From: Psychrobacillus psychrodurans
GTDB taxonomy: Bacteria > Bacillota > Bacilli > Bacillales_A > Planococcaceae
Assembly: GCA_900114885.1 (NCBI GenBank)
Contig: FOUN01000001.1
Location: forward strand, 248,001 to 312,000
DNA length: 64,000 nucleotides
Reading direction: 5' to 3'
The translations under genes were made by a program, and so were the position numbers. Below are positions 35,742 through 44,880 of the stretch, piece by piece (position 1 is the stretch's first letter; every line of letters begins with the position of its first letter). The notes beneath the pieces were generated by a model. That model was not told where the DNA came from. It made no database searches and was given only the letters and a program-made list of their open reading frames with translations.

Positions 35742-36401
35742 ATGGACATGCCTAGTTGGAAAGATGTGTTAAGAGAGGAACAGGAGAAGCCTTATTATAA
35801 AAAGCTACAGTTATTTTTAGATAAGGAATATGCTACTCAAACAATTTTTCCTGCACGTAACGAAATTGGCAGTGCATTTAAGATTACAGCCTATGATAAC
35901 GTTAAGGTAGTGATTTTGGGTCAAGATCCGTACCATGGGAATGGCCAAGCCCATGGAATGAGTTTTTCAGTGAAGCCAGGTGTCCGCATACCGCCGAGCT
36001 TAAGGAATATGCTGAAGGAACTAGAGGATGATTTAGGCTGCCCTTTTCCAACTAATGGATATTTAGAGAAGTGGGCGAAGCAAGGTGTTCTGCTATTAAA
36101 CACAGTGTTAACTGTTCGAACTGGAGCAGCGAATTCACATAAAGGTATGGGCTGGGAAACGTATACAGATGCTGTCATTCAAAAGCTTTCTGATCGTCAA
36201 AAACCTATTATTTTCGTTTTATGGGGCAAGCCCGCACAGTCCAAAATAAAACTAATAGATACCGAGAAACATATTATTATAACAGCACCACATCCTAGCC
36301 CGCTAAGTGCGCATCGAGGATTTTTTGGGAGTAAGCCATATTCCAGGATTAATGTCCAATTAGCTGCATGGGGTGAGCAACCCATCGATTTTTGCCTATA
36401 A
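35742..36401 (+). CDS. ung: Uracil-DNA glycosylase
   Basis: A 219-residue family 1 uracil-DNA glycosylase that removes uracil from DNA in base excision repair. The water-activating motif GQDPYHG is near residue 65. The Leu loop ([14 protein letters not shown]) is at 185-200. The start ATG at 35742 is close to AAGGAG; the ATG at 35748 is also possible. It is followed by a small Cys-rich gene, ywdI and ywdK, as in the Bacillus ung region. Confidence 0.95.
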   Translation: MDMPSWKDVLREEQEKPYYKKLQLFLDKEYATQTIFPARNEIGSAFKITAYDNVKVVILGQDPYHGNGQAHGMSFSVKPGVRIPPSLRNMLKELEDDLGCPFPTNGYLEKWAKQGVLLLNTVLTVRTGAANSHKGMGWETYTDAVIQKLSDRQKPIIFVLWGKPAQSKIKLIDTEKHIIITAPHPSPLSAHRGFFGSKPYSRINVQLAAWGEQPIDFCL

Positions 36402-36438
36402 ATATGCTACGATAGTCAGTGGAAAGTGGGGGAGGACA

Positions 36439-36618
36439 TTGCCTGTAAATTGTTTCAAATGTCGACACTTTTTTACGACATGGGATGCGCGAAATCCCCG
36501 TGGATGTAAAGCATATGGATTTAAAACAAAGGAACTTCCCTCTGTAGTAGTTAAGCGTTCTTCGGGTATGGAATGCTTGAAATTTGAACCAAAGCAAGTG
36601 GAGGGTCATAGACGATGA
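36439..36618 (+). CDS. Small Cys-rich protein next to ung
   Basis: A 59-residue protein from TTG at 36439, behind a G-rich site (GTGGGGGAGG). It has four Cys: CFKC near the start, GCKAYG and MEC. These could bind zinc. It is often found after ung in Firmicutes. Function is unknown. It overlaps the ywdI start by 4 bp. Confidence 0.75.
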   Translation: MPVNCFKCRHFFTTWDARNPRGCKAYGFKTKELPSVVVKRSSGMECLKFEPKQVEGHRR

Positions 36619-36866
36619 TTTCTAATGAGCAACTTTTAATGCAAATAGATAAACATCTAAAGTACGCAAAAAATAATGGAACTGAACAATCTGTCAGAGA
36701 ATCGCTTGTGGCAATCAAGGCGCTATGTGATGCTGGTTTAGAAGGTCAAATTCCGTCACAAGCTCCTATTACTAGAAGTGTACAGACGTCTTCAGCTATT
36801 CTACCTACACAACCAGTCGCTTTAAAAGAAGAAGATGCAAATGGGGATTCCCTATTCGATTTCTAA
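36615..36866 (+). CDS. ywdI: YwdI family protein (DUF5327)
   Basis: An 83-residue soluble protein with a helical N-terminal half (ISNEQLLMQIDKHLKYAK) and a disordered Pro- and Ser-rich tail, matching YwdI/DUF5327. Function is unknown. ATGA-type overlap with the gene before it. Confidence 0.85.
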   Translation: MISNEQLLMQIDKHLKYAKNNGTEQSVRESLVAIKALCDAGLEGQIPSQAPITRSVQTSSAILPTQPVALKEEDANGDSLFDF

Positions 36867-36885
36867 GAGAAAGAAGGAGAAATTT

Positions 36886-37266
36886 GTGCAATTTTTTATT
36901 ATAGCAGGTGCTATTAATGGATTTTTATCTGTTGCTCTTGGAGCATTTGGAGCTCATCTATTAGAAGGCAAGGTGGCCGACAAATATTTGGCGACATGGG
37001 ATACAGCAGTTCAGTATCAGATGTTCCATTCGTTAGCTTTAATAGCTATAGGTATATTGATGAGCAGTAAAGTGCTTGGCCCACTCTCTACTTTGAATAC
37101 TGCAGGGTATTTAATACTTGCAGGAATTGTTATTTTCTCTGGTAGCTTATATGTTTTGAGTTTAACGGGAATTAGTGTTTTAGGTGCAATAACGCCAATT
37201 GGTGGAGTAGCATTTTTAGCAGGATGGATTATGCTCATAGTAGCTGCAGTGAAGTACGCAAACTAG
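36886..37266 (+). CDS. ywdK: DUF423 membrane protein YwdK
   Basis: A 126-residue four-helix membrane protein of the DUF423 family. The motif GAFGAHLLEGK at about 20-30 is the family signature. It starts at GTG with AAGAAGGAG upstream; the frame is open in the overlap with ywdI but has no ribosome site there. Function is unknown. A terminator follows. Confidence 0.9.
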   Translation: MQFFIIAGAINGFLSVALGAFGAHLLEGKVADKYLATWDTAVQYQMFHSLALIAIGILMSSKVLGPLSTLNTAGYLILAGIVIFSGSLYVLSLTGISVLGAITPIGGVAFLAGWIMLIVAAVKYAN

Positions 37267-37270
37267 TTGG

Positions 37271-37303
37271 AAAGTCGAATCTCACGTGGGTTCGGCTTTT
37301 TTA
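37271..37303 (+). terminator. Rho-independent terminator of the ung-ywdK operon
   Basis: AAAGTCGAA (37271-37279) pairs with TTCGGCTTT (37291-37299, one G-T pair) and is followed by T. Confidence 0.8.
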
Positions 37304-37368
37304 TTTTGAGAAAAAGCTTAGGTGGTGCGAGTTTCATCTAGAATTGTGGAGCACTCAATCATAAAAAA

Positions 37369-37394
37369 AGCTTATTCGCAAATACGAATAAGCT
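37369..37394 (-). terminator. Rho-independent terminator of the cwlJ-gerQ operon
   Basis: AGCTTATTCG (37369-37378) pairs perfectly with CGAATAAGCT (37385-37394). Its U-tract lies on the minus strand. Confidence 0.9.
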
Positions 37395-37401
37395 CTAGGC
37401 A

Positions 37402-37740
37402 TCATGTGAAATAATTAATCTCTTCATCAAATGTTACATAGTCTAAGTAAATCATAAGCATTAAGTATCGTTTACCATTTGGATCACTAATAATGACATG
37501 ATCTCGACCAGCTGCTTCCACATAGCCGGTAATTACTAAATTATTTCTTTCTCGGTTGTTCTCGAACGTAAAATAGAATGTACCTAACTTGCCTCTGTTC
37601 GCTCTTAAAATATTTTCAATATAAGATTCTTCCTGTTGTCTAGTAGCTGCAGGTAATTGTACGCTAGGTGGGGTCATCGGTTGTTGCATCTGCTGTTGCT
37701 GTTGGGGAAAACCTCCAGGGTGCCAATAATATTGAACCAT
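37402..37740 (-). CDS. gerQ: Spore coat protein GerQ
   Basis: A 112-residue spore coat protein needed for CwlJ placement and germination. The N-terminus is rich in Gln and Pro (PQQQQQMQQP); the conserved SYIENILRANRGK and the YLDYVTFDEEINYF tail match GerQ. It is cross-linked by transglutaminase in Bacillus. It lies 19 bp after cwlJ on the same strand, the standard gene pair. Confidence 0.93.
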   Translation of the reverse strand: MVQYYWHPGGFPQQQQQMQQPMTPPSVQLPAATRQQEESYIENILRANRGKLGTFYFTFENNRERNNLVITGYVEAAGRDHVIISDPNGKRYLMLMIYLDYVTFDEEINYFT

Positions 37741-37759
37741 TCATACATCCTTTCTAAAA

Positions 37760-38179
37760 TTAAATTTCAGGACAATCTGCGGTAGAAGGAGAGTAAAAGC
37801 AATGCGATTTGAAACGACCAGTATTCCATTGGTTATACCACTGCGCTGGGCATTCACCAGGTGGTTCAAAAAACCACAAAGAACGGGTTGCAGGATGAAA
37901 ACGTTCACCATTAATAACTCTTTGGGCAAGCCTTTTATCTTGCTCACGTGCACGTTGATAGAAGTACGATTTCTGTGTTGCCTCAAATCCTCCGGGGCTT
38001 TGAAAAACCATTTCCTCTAGCGTACGTATATTTTTGAAATCTAGGCAGGCAGCACGAACTCTATTTACTCCTACGTTTCCAACCATAAGCATGCCGAGCT
38101 CGCCTTCACCTTCCGCTTCTGCTCGCATCAGCCGTGCAAGTAATTCCATTTGCTTCGTGTTGGATTTGACGACTGCCAT
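37760..38179 (-). CDS. cwlJ: Spore cortex-lytic cell wall hydrolase CwlJ
   Basis: A 139-residue hydrolase of the SleB/CwlJ family that breaks the spore cortex during germination. It contains ARLMRAEAEGEG, the catalytic Glu region, and ends with the FYSPSTADCPEI segment. It has no signal peptide, as usual for CwlJ. The start at 38179 is preceded by GTAGGAGGTGATGC, a strong site; the frame continues upstream without one. It forms an operon with gerQ. Confidence 0.92.
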   Translation of the reverse strand: MAVVKSNTKQMELLARLMRAEAEGEGELGMLMVGNVGVNRVRAACLDFKNIRTLEEMVFQSPGGFEATQKSYFYQRAREQDKRLAQRVINGERFHPATRSLWFFEPPGECPAQWYNQWNTGRFKSHCFYSPSTADCPEI

Positions 38180-38374
38180 TGCATCACCTCCTACCCATAC
38201 ACTATGCATCCAGCTAGAAAATGATGAACAAAGATTGTCTAAAAATAGCGAGCGTTTTTCCGTTTAATGGATTTTTGAAACAATAGGGGATTACACAAGA
38301 CTTAGAGGGCCACAAACACAACTATATTCCGATAAAAGGAGTTTACTTTGTTTGAGTATATGGCAAAAGCTTGC

Positions 38375-38487
38375 TTACTTGCTTTCAATACCTTTTTACT
38401 TGCTCTAGTGCTTGAATTACTTGCTCTTTACTGAGGCTTACTTGTTCTTATGTGGTATTTACTTGCTCTGACTCAACGTTTACTTGC
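38375..38487 (-). repeat. Six-box GCAAGTAA array, 21-bp phase, reverse orientation
   Basis: On the minus strand six boxes (read as TTACTTGC on the plus strand) end at 38382, 38403, 38424, 38445, 38466 and 38487, exactly 21 bp apart. It lies in the 525-bp gap between cwlJ and hemQ, oriented along both flanking genes. Confidence 0.92.
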
Positions 38488-38564
38488 GAATAGGGAAATA
38501 TTGGAAGTGTATTGTGAAGAAAATGAAAAAAAGAAGCCCGTTCCTCTCTCAACAGAAACCTAGA

Positions 38565-38636
38565 TTTGCCGTTGATTGTAGCGAAGAGCGGACGCTTTCT
38601 TTGTGCACGGCTTCAGCCGCAAGCCCCACGAATCCA
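38565..38636. repeat. Degenerate GC-rich intergenic repeat
   Basis: This patch begins GCCGTTGATTGTAGCG. From memory it resembles a repeat that is scattered through the noncoding DNA of many Bacillales. It makes the open frame at 38484-38708 unlikely to be a gene. Confidence 0.45.
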
Positions 38637-38674
38637 GTATTCACAGGACATCTTTATATACTTTCTAATCTAAA

Positions 38675-38700
38675 AAAAGACTGCATAGCTGCAGCCTTTT
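38675..38700 (-). terminator. Terminator of hemQ
   Basis: An 11-bp stem with one mismatch (38675-38685 with 38690-38700), with T on the minus strand, right after the hemQ stop. Confidence 0.75.
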
Positions 38701-38704
38701 CCTA

Positions 38705-39454
38705 TTAAATATTAAAGAATGTAGAGCGCTTTTCACCGGCAAGAATAGTACCTGTGAAGAATGACCCGAATTCTGCATAACGAGCACTTACTTCATCAAA
38801 ACGCATTTCGTATATTAACTTTTTAAATTGAAGAACATCGTCTGAGAATAGTGTTACGCCCCATTCAAAATCGTCAAAGCCAACTGAACCAGAAATTATT
38901 TGTTTCACTTTTCCTGCGTAGCTGCGACCGATTAAACCATGGCTTCGCATTAAATCTTTACGCTCTTGCATTGGAAGCATATACCAGTTGTCATCTCCAT
39001 CACGGCGCTTGTCCATTGGATAGAAGCAAATATATTGAGAACGTTGAAGCTCTGGGTATAAACGTGCGCGTACATGTGGATTTTGATATGGATCTTCGTT
39101 AGATTCACCAGCTAAGTAGTTAGACAGTTCTACTACTGAAACGTATGAATAAGCAGGAATTGTGAAGTCCGCTATTGTCAATTTGTTAAATCTTGCTTCC
39201 AATTCTTGAAGCTCATCCATTGTTGGACGTAATGTCATTAACATAAAATCTGCTTTTTGCCCAACAATTGTGTAAAAAGCATGAGCTCCCGTTTTTGCAT
39301 CATCAGCAAGTTGCATTTCATCCAAAAATGCTACGAACTCTTCTGTAGCTTGTTTGCGTAGTTCAGGATCTACTTGTTTCCAAGATGCCCAGTCCATTTG
39401 GCGGAAATCATGTAATACGTACCAACCATCTAATGTAATTGCTGCTTCATTCAT
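38705..39454 (-). CDS. hemQ: Coproheme decarboxylase (HemQ)
   Basis: A 249-residue chlorite-dismutase-fold protein that decarboxylates coproheme to heme b, the last step of the Gram-positive heme pathway. Its N-terminus ([22 protein letters not shown]) and the [35 protein letters not shown] segments fit the HemQ group closely. It is divergent from pta, as in Bacillus (ywfI-ywfJ). Confidence 0.94.
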   Translation of the reverse strand: MNEAAITLDGWYVLHDFRQMDWASWKQVDPELRKQATEEFVAFLDEMQLADDAKTGAHAFYTIVGQKADFMLMTLRPTMDELQELEARFNKLTIADFTIPAYSYVSVVELSNYLAGESNEDPYQNPHVRARLYPELQRSQYICFYPMDKRRDGDDNWYMLPMQERKDLMRSHGLIGRSYAGKVKQIISGSVGFDDFEWGVTLFSDDVLQFKKLIYEMRFDEVSARYAEFGSFFTGTILAGEKRSTFFNI

Positions 39455-39605
39455 TATTTATGACACTCCTTTAAGTTAAATAATCGCATATTCAGTGTAT
39501 CATATACATTCGAACTTTTCTTCTAATGACACGGCTTTGACATGACAATCTGTGACAAACTCGTGTATGCTTGAAGTAACAAAAATGAGCGTAGGAGGAG
39601 AAAAA

Positions 39606-40550
39606 ATGGCGGATTTTTTTCAAGAAATAAAAGAAAAATTAAGGGATGCCAATTTATCTATTATATTACCTGAGGGAAATGATGAGCGAATTATTACGGC
39701 AGCTCTGAAATTGCAGGAAGAAGGTATCATTCATCCCATTATTATTGGAAATAAAGAAGAGATCCCTTCTGTTCTAACCGTTATTAATCCCCAAAATTAT
39801 GAAGAAATGGACAAGCTTGTCTCTGCATTCGTAGAACGTCGTAAAGGTAAAGTGACAGAAGAACAAGCGCGTGAAATTTTAAAAGACGTCAATTATTTTG
39901 GAACAATGTTAGTTTATATGGAGCAAGCAGATGGATTGGTTAGTGGAGCAGCACATACAACTGCTGAAACAGTACGCCCTGCATTACAGATTATTAAAAC
40001 AAAGCCAGGAATCTCGAAAACAAGTGGAGCGTTCATCATGGTGAAAGATGATGTTCGATATGTATTCGCTGATTGTGCAATTACTATTGCACCAACGAGT
40101 GAAGACTTAGCGGAAATAGCAGTTGAAAGTGCTAAAACAGCTGCAGCCTTTGGAATAAAACCAAAAGTCGCAATGTTATCTTTTTCTACAAAAGGCTCTG
40201 CCCAATCGGTGGAAACAGAAAAGGTAGTGGGAGCTACTGAATTAGCAAAACAGATGGATCCAGGTATTATAATAGAGGGAGAGCTACAATTCGACGCGAG
40301 TATTGTTCCAGCAATAGCAGCAAAAAAAGCTCCAGATGCAGTAGTAAAAGGGGATGCAACGGTATTTGTATTTCCTTCATTAGAGGCAGGGAATATTGGT
40401 TATAAAATTGCACAGCGTTTAGGTGGATTTGAAGCAATTGGGCCTATTTTACAGGGATTGAATGCACCAGTAAATGATTTATCACGAGGATGTTCTGCAG
40501 ATGATGTATATAAACTAGCTTATATTACAGCTGCACAAGCACTTATTTGA
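39606..40550 (+). CDS. pta: Phosphate acetyltransferase
   Basis: A 314-residue enzyme that converts acetyl-CoA and phosphate to acetyl phosphate. The LPEGNDERI start, the GMLVYM-like segment, the ALQIIKTKPG and SSFSTKGSA-type loop and the GELQFDASIVPAIA motif are all present. Start at 39606 is supported by TAGGAGGAG; the frame is open upstream. It overlaps or abuts lipL within a few bases, so they form one operon. Confidence 0.95.
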   Translation: MADFFQEIKEKLRDANLSIILPEGNDERIITAALKLQEEGIIHPIIIGNKEEIPSVLTVINPQNYEEMDKLVSAFVERRKGKVTEEQAREILKDVNYFGTMLVYMEQADGLVSGAAHTTAETVRPALQIIKTKPGISKTSGAFIMVKDDVRYVFADCAITIAPTSEDLAEIAVESAKTAAAFGIKPKVAMLSFSTKGSAQSVETEKVVGATELAKQMDPGIIIEGELQFDASIVPAIAAKKAPDAVVKGDATVFVFPSLEAGNIGYKIAQRLGGFEAIGPILQGLNAPVNDLSRGCSADDVYKLAYITAAQALI

Positions 40551-40561
40551 GGAGAAGTTAC

Positions 40562-41401
40562 ATGTCAGAAATAGAAGATTTATTGCAACAAGAAAAGTGG
40601 CGATTTTGGGATCAATCACTTAGCGGTAAGAGTAGATCAGCACTCGAATCGTTCGCATCGGATGATTTACTTTGTCATCTAGTAGGACAAGAGCAGTCAC
40701 CTGCAACCGTTCGTACGTGGGTCCATTCCCAAACTGTTGTGTTAGGTATACAAGATCACCGACTACCGTTCGTGGAAGATGCACAGGATTTTCTTCGCAC
40801 ACAGGGATATTCCCCAATCGTTCGTAATTCGGGCGGACTAGCTGTTGTCTTAGATGAAGGTGTACTTAATGTATCTATTATTTTGCCGGAAGCGAAACAG
40901 GCAATTGATATACCTACTGGCTATGAAGTGATGCTTGCATTTGTAGAACTTTTATTCCCCGAGTCAGGTGGGAAAATAGAAGCTTATGAGATTATTGGAT
41001 CGTATTGTCCAGGTTCATATGATTTAAGTATAAATGGTAAAAAGTTTGCTGGGATTTCTCAGCGTAGACTTCGTCAGGGAATCGCAGTGCAAGTGTATCT
41101 ATGTATTGAAGGTAGTGGAAGTGAACGAGCAGAACTAATTCGTAAATTTTACGAAATCGGCTTACAAGGAGAAAACACAAAGTTTACATATCCCGATATT
41201 AAACCAGGAGTGATGGCATCGATGAATGAACTGCTTGGTACATCGTTCAAAGTAGAGGATATCGTCATTCGTATCCAGCAGATGCTCCAACAATTATCGA
41301 GTGTTGTTATCAACCAGTCCGTCACACCAGATGAAATGGAATTGTACCTCTTTTACATGCAACGAGTGGTAGACAGGAATAAGAAAATGCTAGAAAAATG
41401 A
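40562..41401 (+). CDS. lipL: Octanoyl-[GcvH]:protein N-octanoyltransferase
   Basis: A 279-residue LplA-fold enzyme that moves octanoyl groups from GcvH to E2 subunits in lipoate biosynthesis. The catalytic Cys is C149 in GSYCPGSYDLS. NSGGLAVVLDEGVLN and the KFAGISQRRLR segment carry the binding residues. The start at 40562 has TTGAGGAGAAG upstream; length equals Bacillus LipL (281). It follows pta by 11 bp. Confidence 0.94.
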   Translation: MSEIEDLLQQEKWRFWDQSLSGKSRSALESFASDDLLCHLVGQEQSPATVRTWVHSQTVVLGIQDHRLPFVEDAQDFLRTQGYSPIVRNSGGLAVVLDEGVLNVSIILPEAKQAIDIPTGYEVMLAFVELLFPESGGKIEAYEIIGSYCPGSYDLSINGKKFAGISQRRLRQGIAVQVYLCIEGSGSERAELIRKFYEIGLQGENTKFTYPDIKPGVMASMNELLGTSFKVEDIVIRIQQMLQQLSSVVINQSVTPDEMELYLFYMQRVVDRNKKMLEK

Positions 41402-41474
41402 TAATATATTTTCTTAGATGTCTTTTCATCAAACTATAAGAAAAAAATAGATATTTTAAATTGAAACATAAGAA

Positions 41475-41567
41475 AAGGACCTCCACGAAGAACTTTGTGG
41501 GAATAGCTTGAGCAGATGACCCTCGCATGCTGAAGCCAAGCCCATGGAAAAGAAAGTGGTGGTCCTT
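41475..41567. other. Structured GC-rich intergenic element
   Basis: AAGGACCTCCAC (41475-41486) pairs with GTGGTGGTCCTT (41556-41567) with one mismatch, closing a 93-base element. Small internal hairpins can form, such as CCAC...GTGG at 41483-41500. It lies between the convergent lipL and rsfA genes. It may be a dispersed repeat or a small RNA; no open frame is convincing here. Confidence 0.45.
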
Positions 41568-41628
41568 GCTGTACTTAATATATATATGACTCTAGTTCTA
41601 ATCAAGTTTTGAGTTCTTTTACAGACAA

Positions 41629-41658
41629 AACCACCAATCTTCTAAACGATTGGTGGTT
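41629..41658 (-). terminator. Rho-independent terminator of rsfA
   Basis: An 11-bp stem (41629-41639 with 41648-41658) overlaps the rsfA stop. T lies on the minus strand. Confidence 0.88.
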
Positions 41659-42265
41659 CTTTAGATACTAGGTTACCGTTCTTCTCCATTTGAAAAACGG
41701 GTACTGCTGGGATTTCCTCTTCGTTTAATGTTACAAGACGTCTAGCTCGGTTCATGATTTGTACAAATTGCTCGTAATCTTGTTTAATAGCTGCGTTCTC
41801 TTTTTCAAGTTTTGCAAGTTCACTTTCTAATTTACGAATCTTTTCATTTGAAATAGTTGAAAGGTGACGGTATCTAGAAATATCTGAATCACTGTGTTGC
41901 AATCGTACAAGATACGCGATAATAATATCAATTGATAATGCAGATACTGGAATAGATTGTGCACGATCGCCATCTTCTTGAGGTTTAGCTAGATAAATTC
42001 CGTTTCCTCTTCGTCTATAATCCTTTCCTAATATACGTAGCTTTTCTTTTCTTTCTTTTTTAGCTTCCTTTAATTCACTTTCGTATTGATGGCGGACGAC
42101 TGCATTCCAGCGAAATCCGCAAGCGGCTGCAGTTCTATTTAATTCATCACCAGCTTCTTCAAATGCATTTAGTTGAGTGCTACCTTCTCGAACGTGACGT
42201 AATACCATCTCTGCTAGCATCTCATCATTTTCTGTCATCCATGCGTCCTGTCTAATTTTTACCAT
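41642..42265 (-). CDS. rsfA: Prespore-specific regulator RsfA
   Basis: A 207-residue regulator with an N-terminal Myb/SANT-like helix-turn-helix (RQDAWMTENDEMLAEMVLRHV, then ACGFRWNAVVRHQYE). A long coiled coil (about 140-185) follows. It modulates sigma-F-dependent genes in the forespore. The start at 42265 is fixed by TAGGAGGAAGAAC in front; the frame runs further upstream. It occupies the same place as in Bacillus, next to lipL and ywfO. Confidence 0.9.
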   Translation of the reverse strand: MVKIRQDAWMTENDEMLAEMVLRHVREGSTQLNAFEEAGDELNRTAAACGFRWNAVVRHQYESELKEAKKERKEKLRILGKDYRRRGNGIYLAKPQEDGDRAQSIPVSALSIDIIIAYLVRLQHSDSDISRYRHLSTISNEKIRKLESELAKLEKENAAIKQDYEQFVQIMNRARRLVTLNEEEIPAVPVFQMEKNGNLVSKEPPIV

Positions 42266-42476
42266 GTTCTTCCTCCTACCATGTTCATAGTTTCGTTGTT
42301 CTATTAACATAATGGTCAACTTATCGCTCTTTTATTCACGTAATATACACTTGATAGCAATATAAACTTTAAGATACAATGACCTGTAGACTATTACTTT
42401 TTTAAATAATTCAGTTGGTGTAAAAAAAATACTAAATTATGTGAATGCCTCCGTTGAATGAAAGGGGTTGTGGACT

Positions 42477-42704
42477 ATGGCAAATCATTTTCGAGTTTGC
42501 GATGAGTGTCAGGCCGTCAATTTAAAAACATTGATTCCAAAATTAAAAGCGATTGATCCCGAGGCGGAAATTGAAGTGAACGAATGTCAGTCATACTGTG
42601 GTCCCGGACGTAAAAAAACATTCGCATTTATCAATAACCGACCAGTTGCAGCGCTAACAGAAGACGAATTAATGGAAAAAGTACGTGCAAAAATAGCAGA
42701 TTAA
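42477..42704 (+). CDS. DUF1450 small Cys protein
   Basis: A 75-residue protein with the Cys pairs CDEC near the start and CQSYCGPG in the middle, as in DUF1450 (YuzB-like) proteins. The fold is probably thioredoxin-like. Function is unknown. AAAGGGG lies about ten bases before the ATG. A terminator follows. Confidence 0.85.
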   Translation: MANHFRVCDECQAVNLKTLIPKLKAIDPEAEIEVNECQSYCGPGRKKTFAFINNRPVAALTEDELMEKVRAKIAD

Positions 42705-42715
42705 TAAGACCTTTT

Positions 42716-42741
42716 GCCGCCTTTCAATATGCGGCTTTTTT
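42716..42741 (+). terminator. Rho-independent terminator
   Basis: GCCGC (42716-42720) pairs with GCGGC (42731-42735) with a ten-base loop and six T. The stem is short. Confidence 0.7.
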
Positions 42742-42788
42742 CTTTATAATGGATACAAAGTTATAACTAGCATTACGGAGGTGGAAAA

Positions 42789-44084
42789 ATGAGCTATGCG
42801 ACACAAAAGCTAGCAGAAGAAAAAGTTTTTAAAGATCCAGTTCACCGCTATATCCATGTTCGCGATCAGGTTATCTGGGATGTTATCGGAGCAAAGGAAT
42901 TTCAACGACTTCGCCGCATTAAACAGCTTGGAACTACGTATCTAGTTTTTCATGGTGCCGAACATAGCCGTTTCAATCACTCGTTAGGTGTGTACGAAAT
43001 TGTACGAAGAATTGTAGATGATAGTTTTAGTGGCCGACCGGAATGGGACGATTCTGAAAGGCTAGTAGTGCTATGTGCCGCTCTTCTCCATGATTTAGGG
43101 CATGGCCCGTTTTCTCATGCGTTTGAAAATGTGTTTGGATTAGACCATGAATATTTCACACAACAAATAATACTTGGCGATACGGATGTAAATGAGATAT
43201 TAAAAAGAGTGAGTGAAGATTTTCCACAAAGAGTTGCCGACGTTATCGGTAAAACATACTCAAACAAGCAGGTAGTTAGTTTAATATCCAGTCAAATTGA
43301 TGCTGATCGCATGGATTATTTACAAAGAGATGCGTATTTTACTGGAGTAAGCTATGGACACTTCGATATGGAAAGAATTTTGCGTGTGATGCGTCCAAGA
43401 GAAGATCAAGTGGTCATCAAATCTAGTGGAATGCATGCAGTTGAAGACTATATAATGAGTAGATATCAAATGTATTGGCAAGTATATTTTCATCCAGTTT
43501 CCCGCAGTGCTGAGGTAATCTTGACGAAAATCTTGCATCGAGCAAAAGCATTAAGTGAAATGGGATATGATTTTGAACAACAACCGACTCATTTTAGAGG
43601 TTTCTTTGATGGTACATATACTTTGAACGAGTATCTAGCTTTAGATGAAGGGGTTTTATTGACCTACTTTCAGCTCTGGATGACAGAGAAAGATCCAATT
43701 CTATCAGACTTAAGTAATCGTTTTGTTAATAGAAAATTATTCCAATATATTGAATTTGATTTGGCAAAAGATTATATGAAAATGAAAGAGTTGGAGTTGT
43801 TATTCAAAAAAGCGGGTATAGACCCAGAGTATTACTTAGTTTTCGATTCCTCTTCAGACTTACCGTATGACTTTTATCGTCCTGGGGAAGAAGGTGAGCG
43901 TATACCAATTCACTTGTTAAAACCAAATGGAGAAATTCGAGAACTATCACGCGAATCAGAAATAGTGGAGGCAATCTCCGGAAAAAGAAGAACGGACCAT
44001 AAATTGTATTTCCCAGAAGATATTTTAACTAAGGATGGAAAGAAAAAAGCGCTGAAAAAGCAAATACTCGATTTATTGACTTAA
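42789..44084 (+). CDS. ywfO: HD-domain phosphohydrolase YwfO
   Basis: A 431-residue HD-domain protein. The metal site is built by HSRFNHSLGVYE, LLHDLGHGPFSHAFE and QIDADRMDYLQRDA. YwfO in Bacillus belongs to this group of dNTP-triphosphohydrolase-like enzymes. The start is supported by ACGGAGGTGG. ywgA follows 28 bp later. Confidence 0.92.
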   Translation: MSYATQKLAEEKVFKDPVHRYIHVRDQVIWDVIGAKEFQRLRRIKQLGTTYLVFHGAEHSRFNHSLGVYEIVRRIVDDSFSGRPEWDDSERLVVLCAALLHDLGHGPFSHAFENVFGLDHEYFTQQIILGDTDVNEILKRVSEDFPQRVADVIGKTYSNKQVVSLISSQIDADRMDYLQRDAYFTGVSYGHFDMERILRVMRPREDQVVIKSSGMHAVEDYIMSRYQMYWQVYFHPVSRSAEVILTKILHRAKALSEMGYDFEQQPTHFRGFFDGTYTLNEYLALDEGVLLTYFQLWMTEKDPILSDLSNRFVNRKLFQYIEFDLAKDYMKMKELELLFKKAGIDPEYYLVFDSSSDLPYDFYRPGEEGERIPIHLLKPNGEIRELSRESEIVEAISGKRRTDHKLYFPEDILTKDGKKKALKKQILDLLT

Positions 44085-44112
44085 TGTACGAAAGTAAAGG
44101 AGGGGTCTAATT

Positions 44113-44628
44113 TTGATAGAAGAACATGCAAAAATTGTGCAATTTATCGGAGCAGCTAACGGCATAACAGGAAGAAAAAAACTGCAAAAAATGATTTATA
44201 TCGCAAAAAAACTTCAATATCCATACAAGGAAAAATACGAATTCCATTTTTATGGCCCTTATTCAGAAGAGCTTACCTTACGAATTGAAGAATTATGTAA
44301 TATGGGGTTTTTACAAGAAGAACGACAAGATAAAGGCTCATACGTACAATATAAATACCAAATGACCGATGCAGGCGAACATTTCACTCAAATGGCACAA
44401 GTTCCTGAAGCAACACGAGATTTAGTAGAATGCATTAACCAAATGAAAGATAAAAGTTCTCGTTTCCTAGAACTAGTATCGACATTATTGTATTTCGATT
44501 ATCTACCAAAAGAGGAACAAATCGAAAAACTTCATGTTGTAAAAGGTAAACTTAACTTCACAAAAGAAGAGATCGACGAGGCATTTACATTTGTCATGAA
44601 TCTCATGAATGAACGAGCTATCCAGTAG
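44113..44628 (+). CDS. ywgA: YwgA family protein
   Basis: A 171-residue soluble protein. It matches YwgA (TGRKKLQKMIYIAKKL, then YEFHFYGPYSEELTLRIEEL). The family resembles the phage-like SocA/Panacea antitoxin-type domain in outline, but its function is unknown. It starts at TTG with AGGAGGGG upstream. It follows ywfO by 28 bp. Confidence 0.88.
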   Translation: MIEEHAKIVQFIGAANGITGRKKLQKMIYIAKKLQYPYKEKYEFHFYGPYSEELTLRIEELCNMGFLQEERQDKGSYVQYKYQMTDAGEHFTQMAQVPEATRDLVECINQMKDKSSRFLELVSTLLYFDYLPKEEQIEKLHVVKGKLNFTKEEIDEAFTFVMNLMNERAIQ

Positions 44629-44655
44629 GATGGCTTTTTTGATAGGTAAGAAAAA

Positions 44656-44745
44656 ATGTACTTTGAACACCTGGTTTGCGCATCTAAAGATTCACTCGGT
44701 AATAAAATAGCAACAAGTCTATTCAAAGCCCTACACAAACACTAG
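44656..44745 (+). CDS. Putative 29-residue peptide, paralogue of the one at 45462
   Basis: A short frame ends KDSLGNKIATSLFKALHKH. A second copy 806 bp downstream ends in the same pattern. AGGTAAG lies in front of the ATG. Each copy is followed by a terminator-like hairpin. The helix would be amphipathic and basic. It may instead be a noncoding repeat that happens to be open. Confidence 0.35.
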   Translation: MYFEHLVCASKDSLGNKIATSLFKALHKH

Positions 44746-44766
44746 AGACGGGTTTATATTTTAAGA

Positions 44767-44796
44767 ACCGGTCGTCTTTCTCCCCGGTTTTTCTTA
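44767..44796 (+). terminator. Terminator after the small ORF, copy A
   Basis: ACCGG (44767-44771) pairs with CCGGT (44784-44788) and a T run follows. The same arrangement follows copy B. Confidence 0.6.
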
Positions 44797-44880
44797 AAAG
44801 ATAAGAAAGTATATAAAAATGTCCAGTGAACACTGGGTTCTCGACACTTTTAAGAGAGAATAATCCTGCTGATTTTCGTT

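Noticed and set aside
38484-38708. Plus-strand open frame of 74 codons
   Set aside because: It crosses a repeat-like GC-rich patch and the hemQ terminator, has no ribosome site, and has a composition unlike neighbouring genes.
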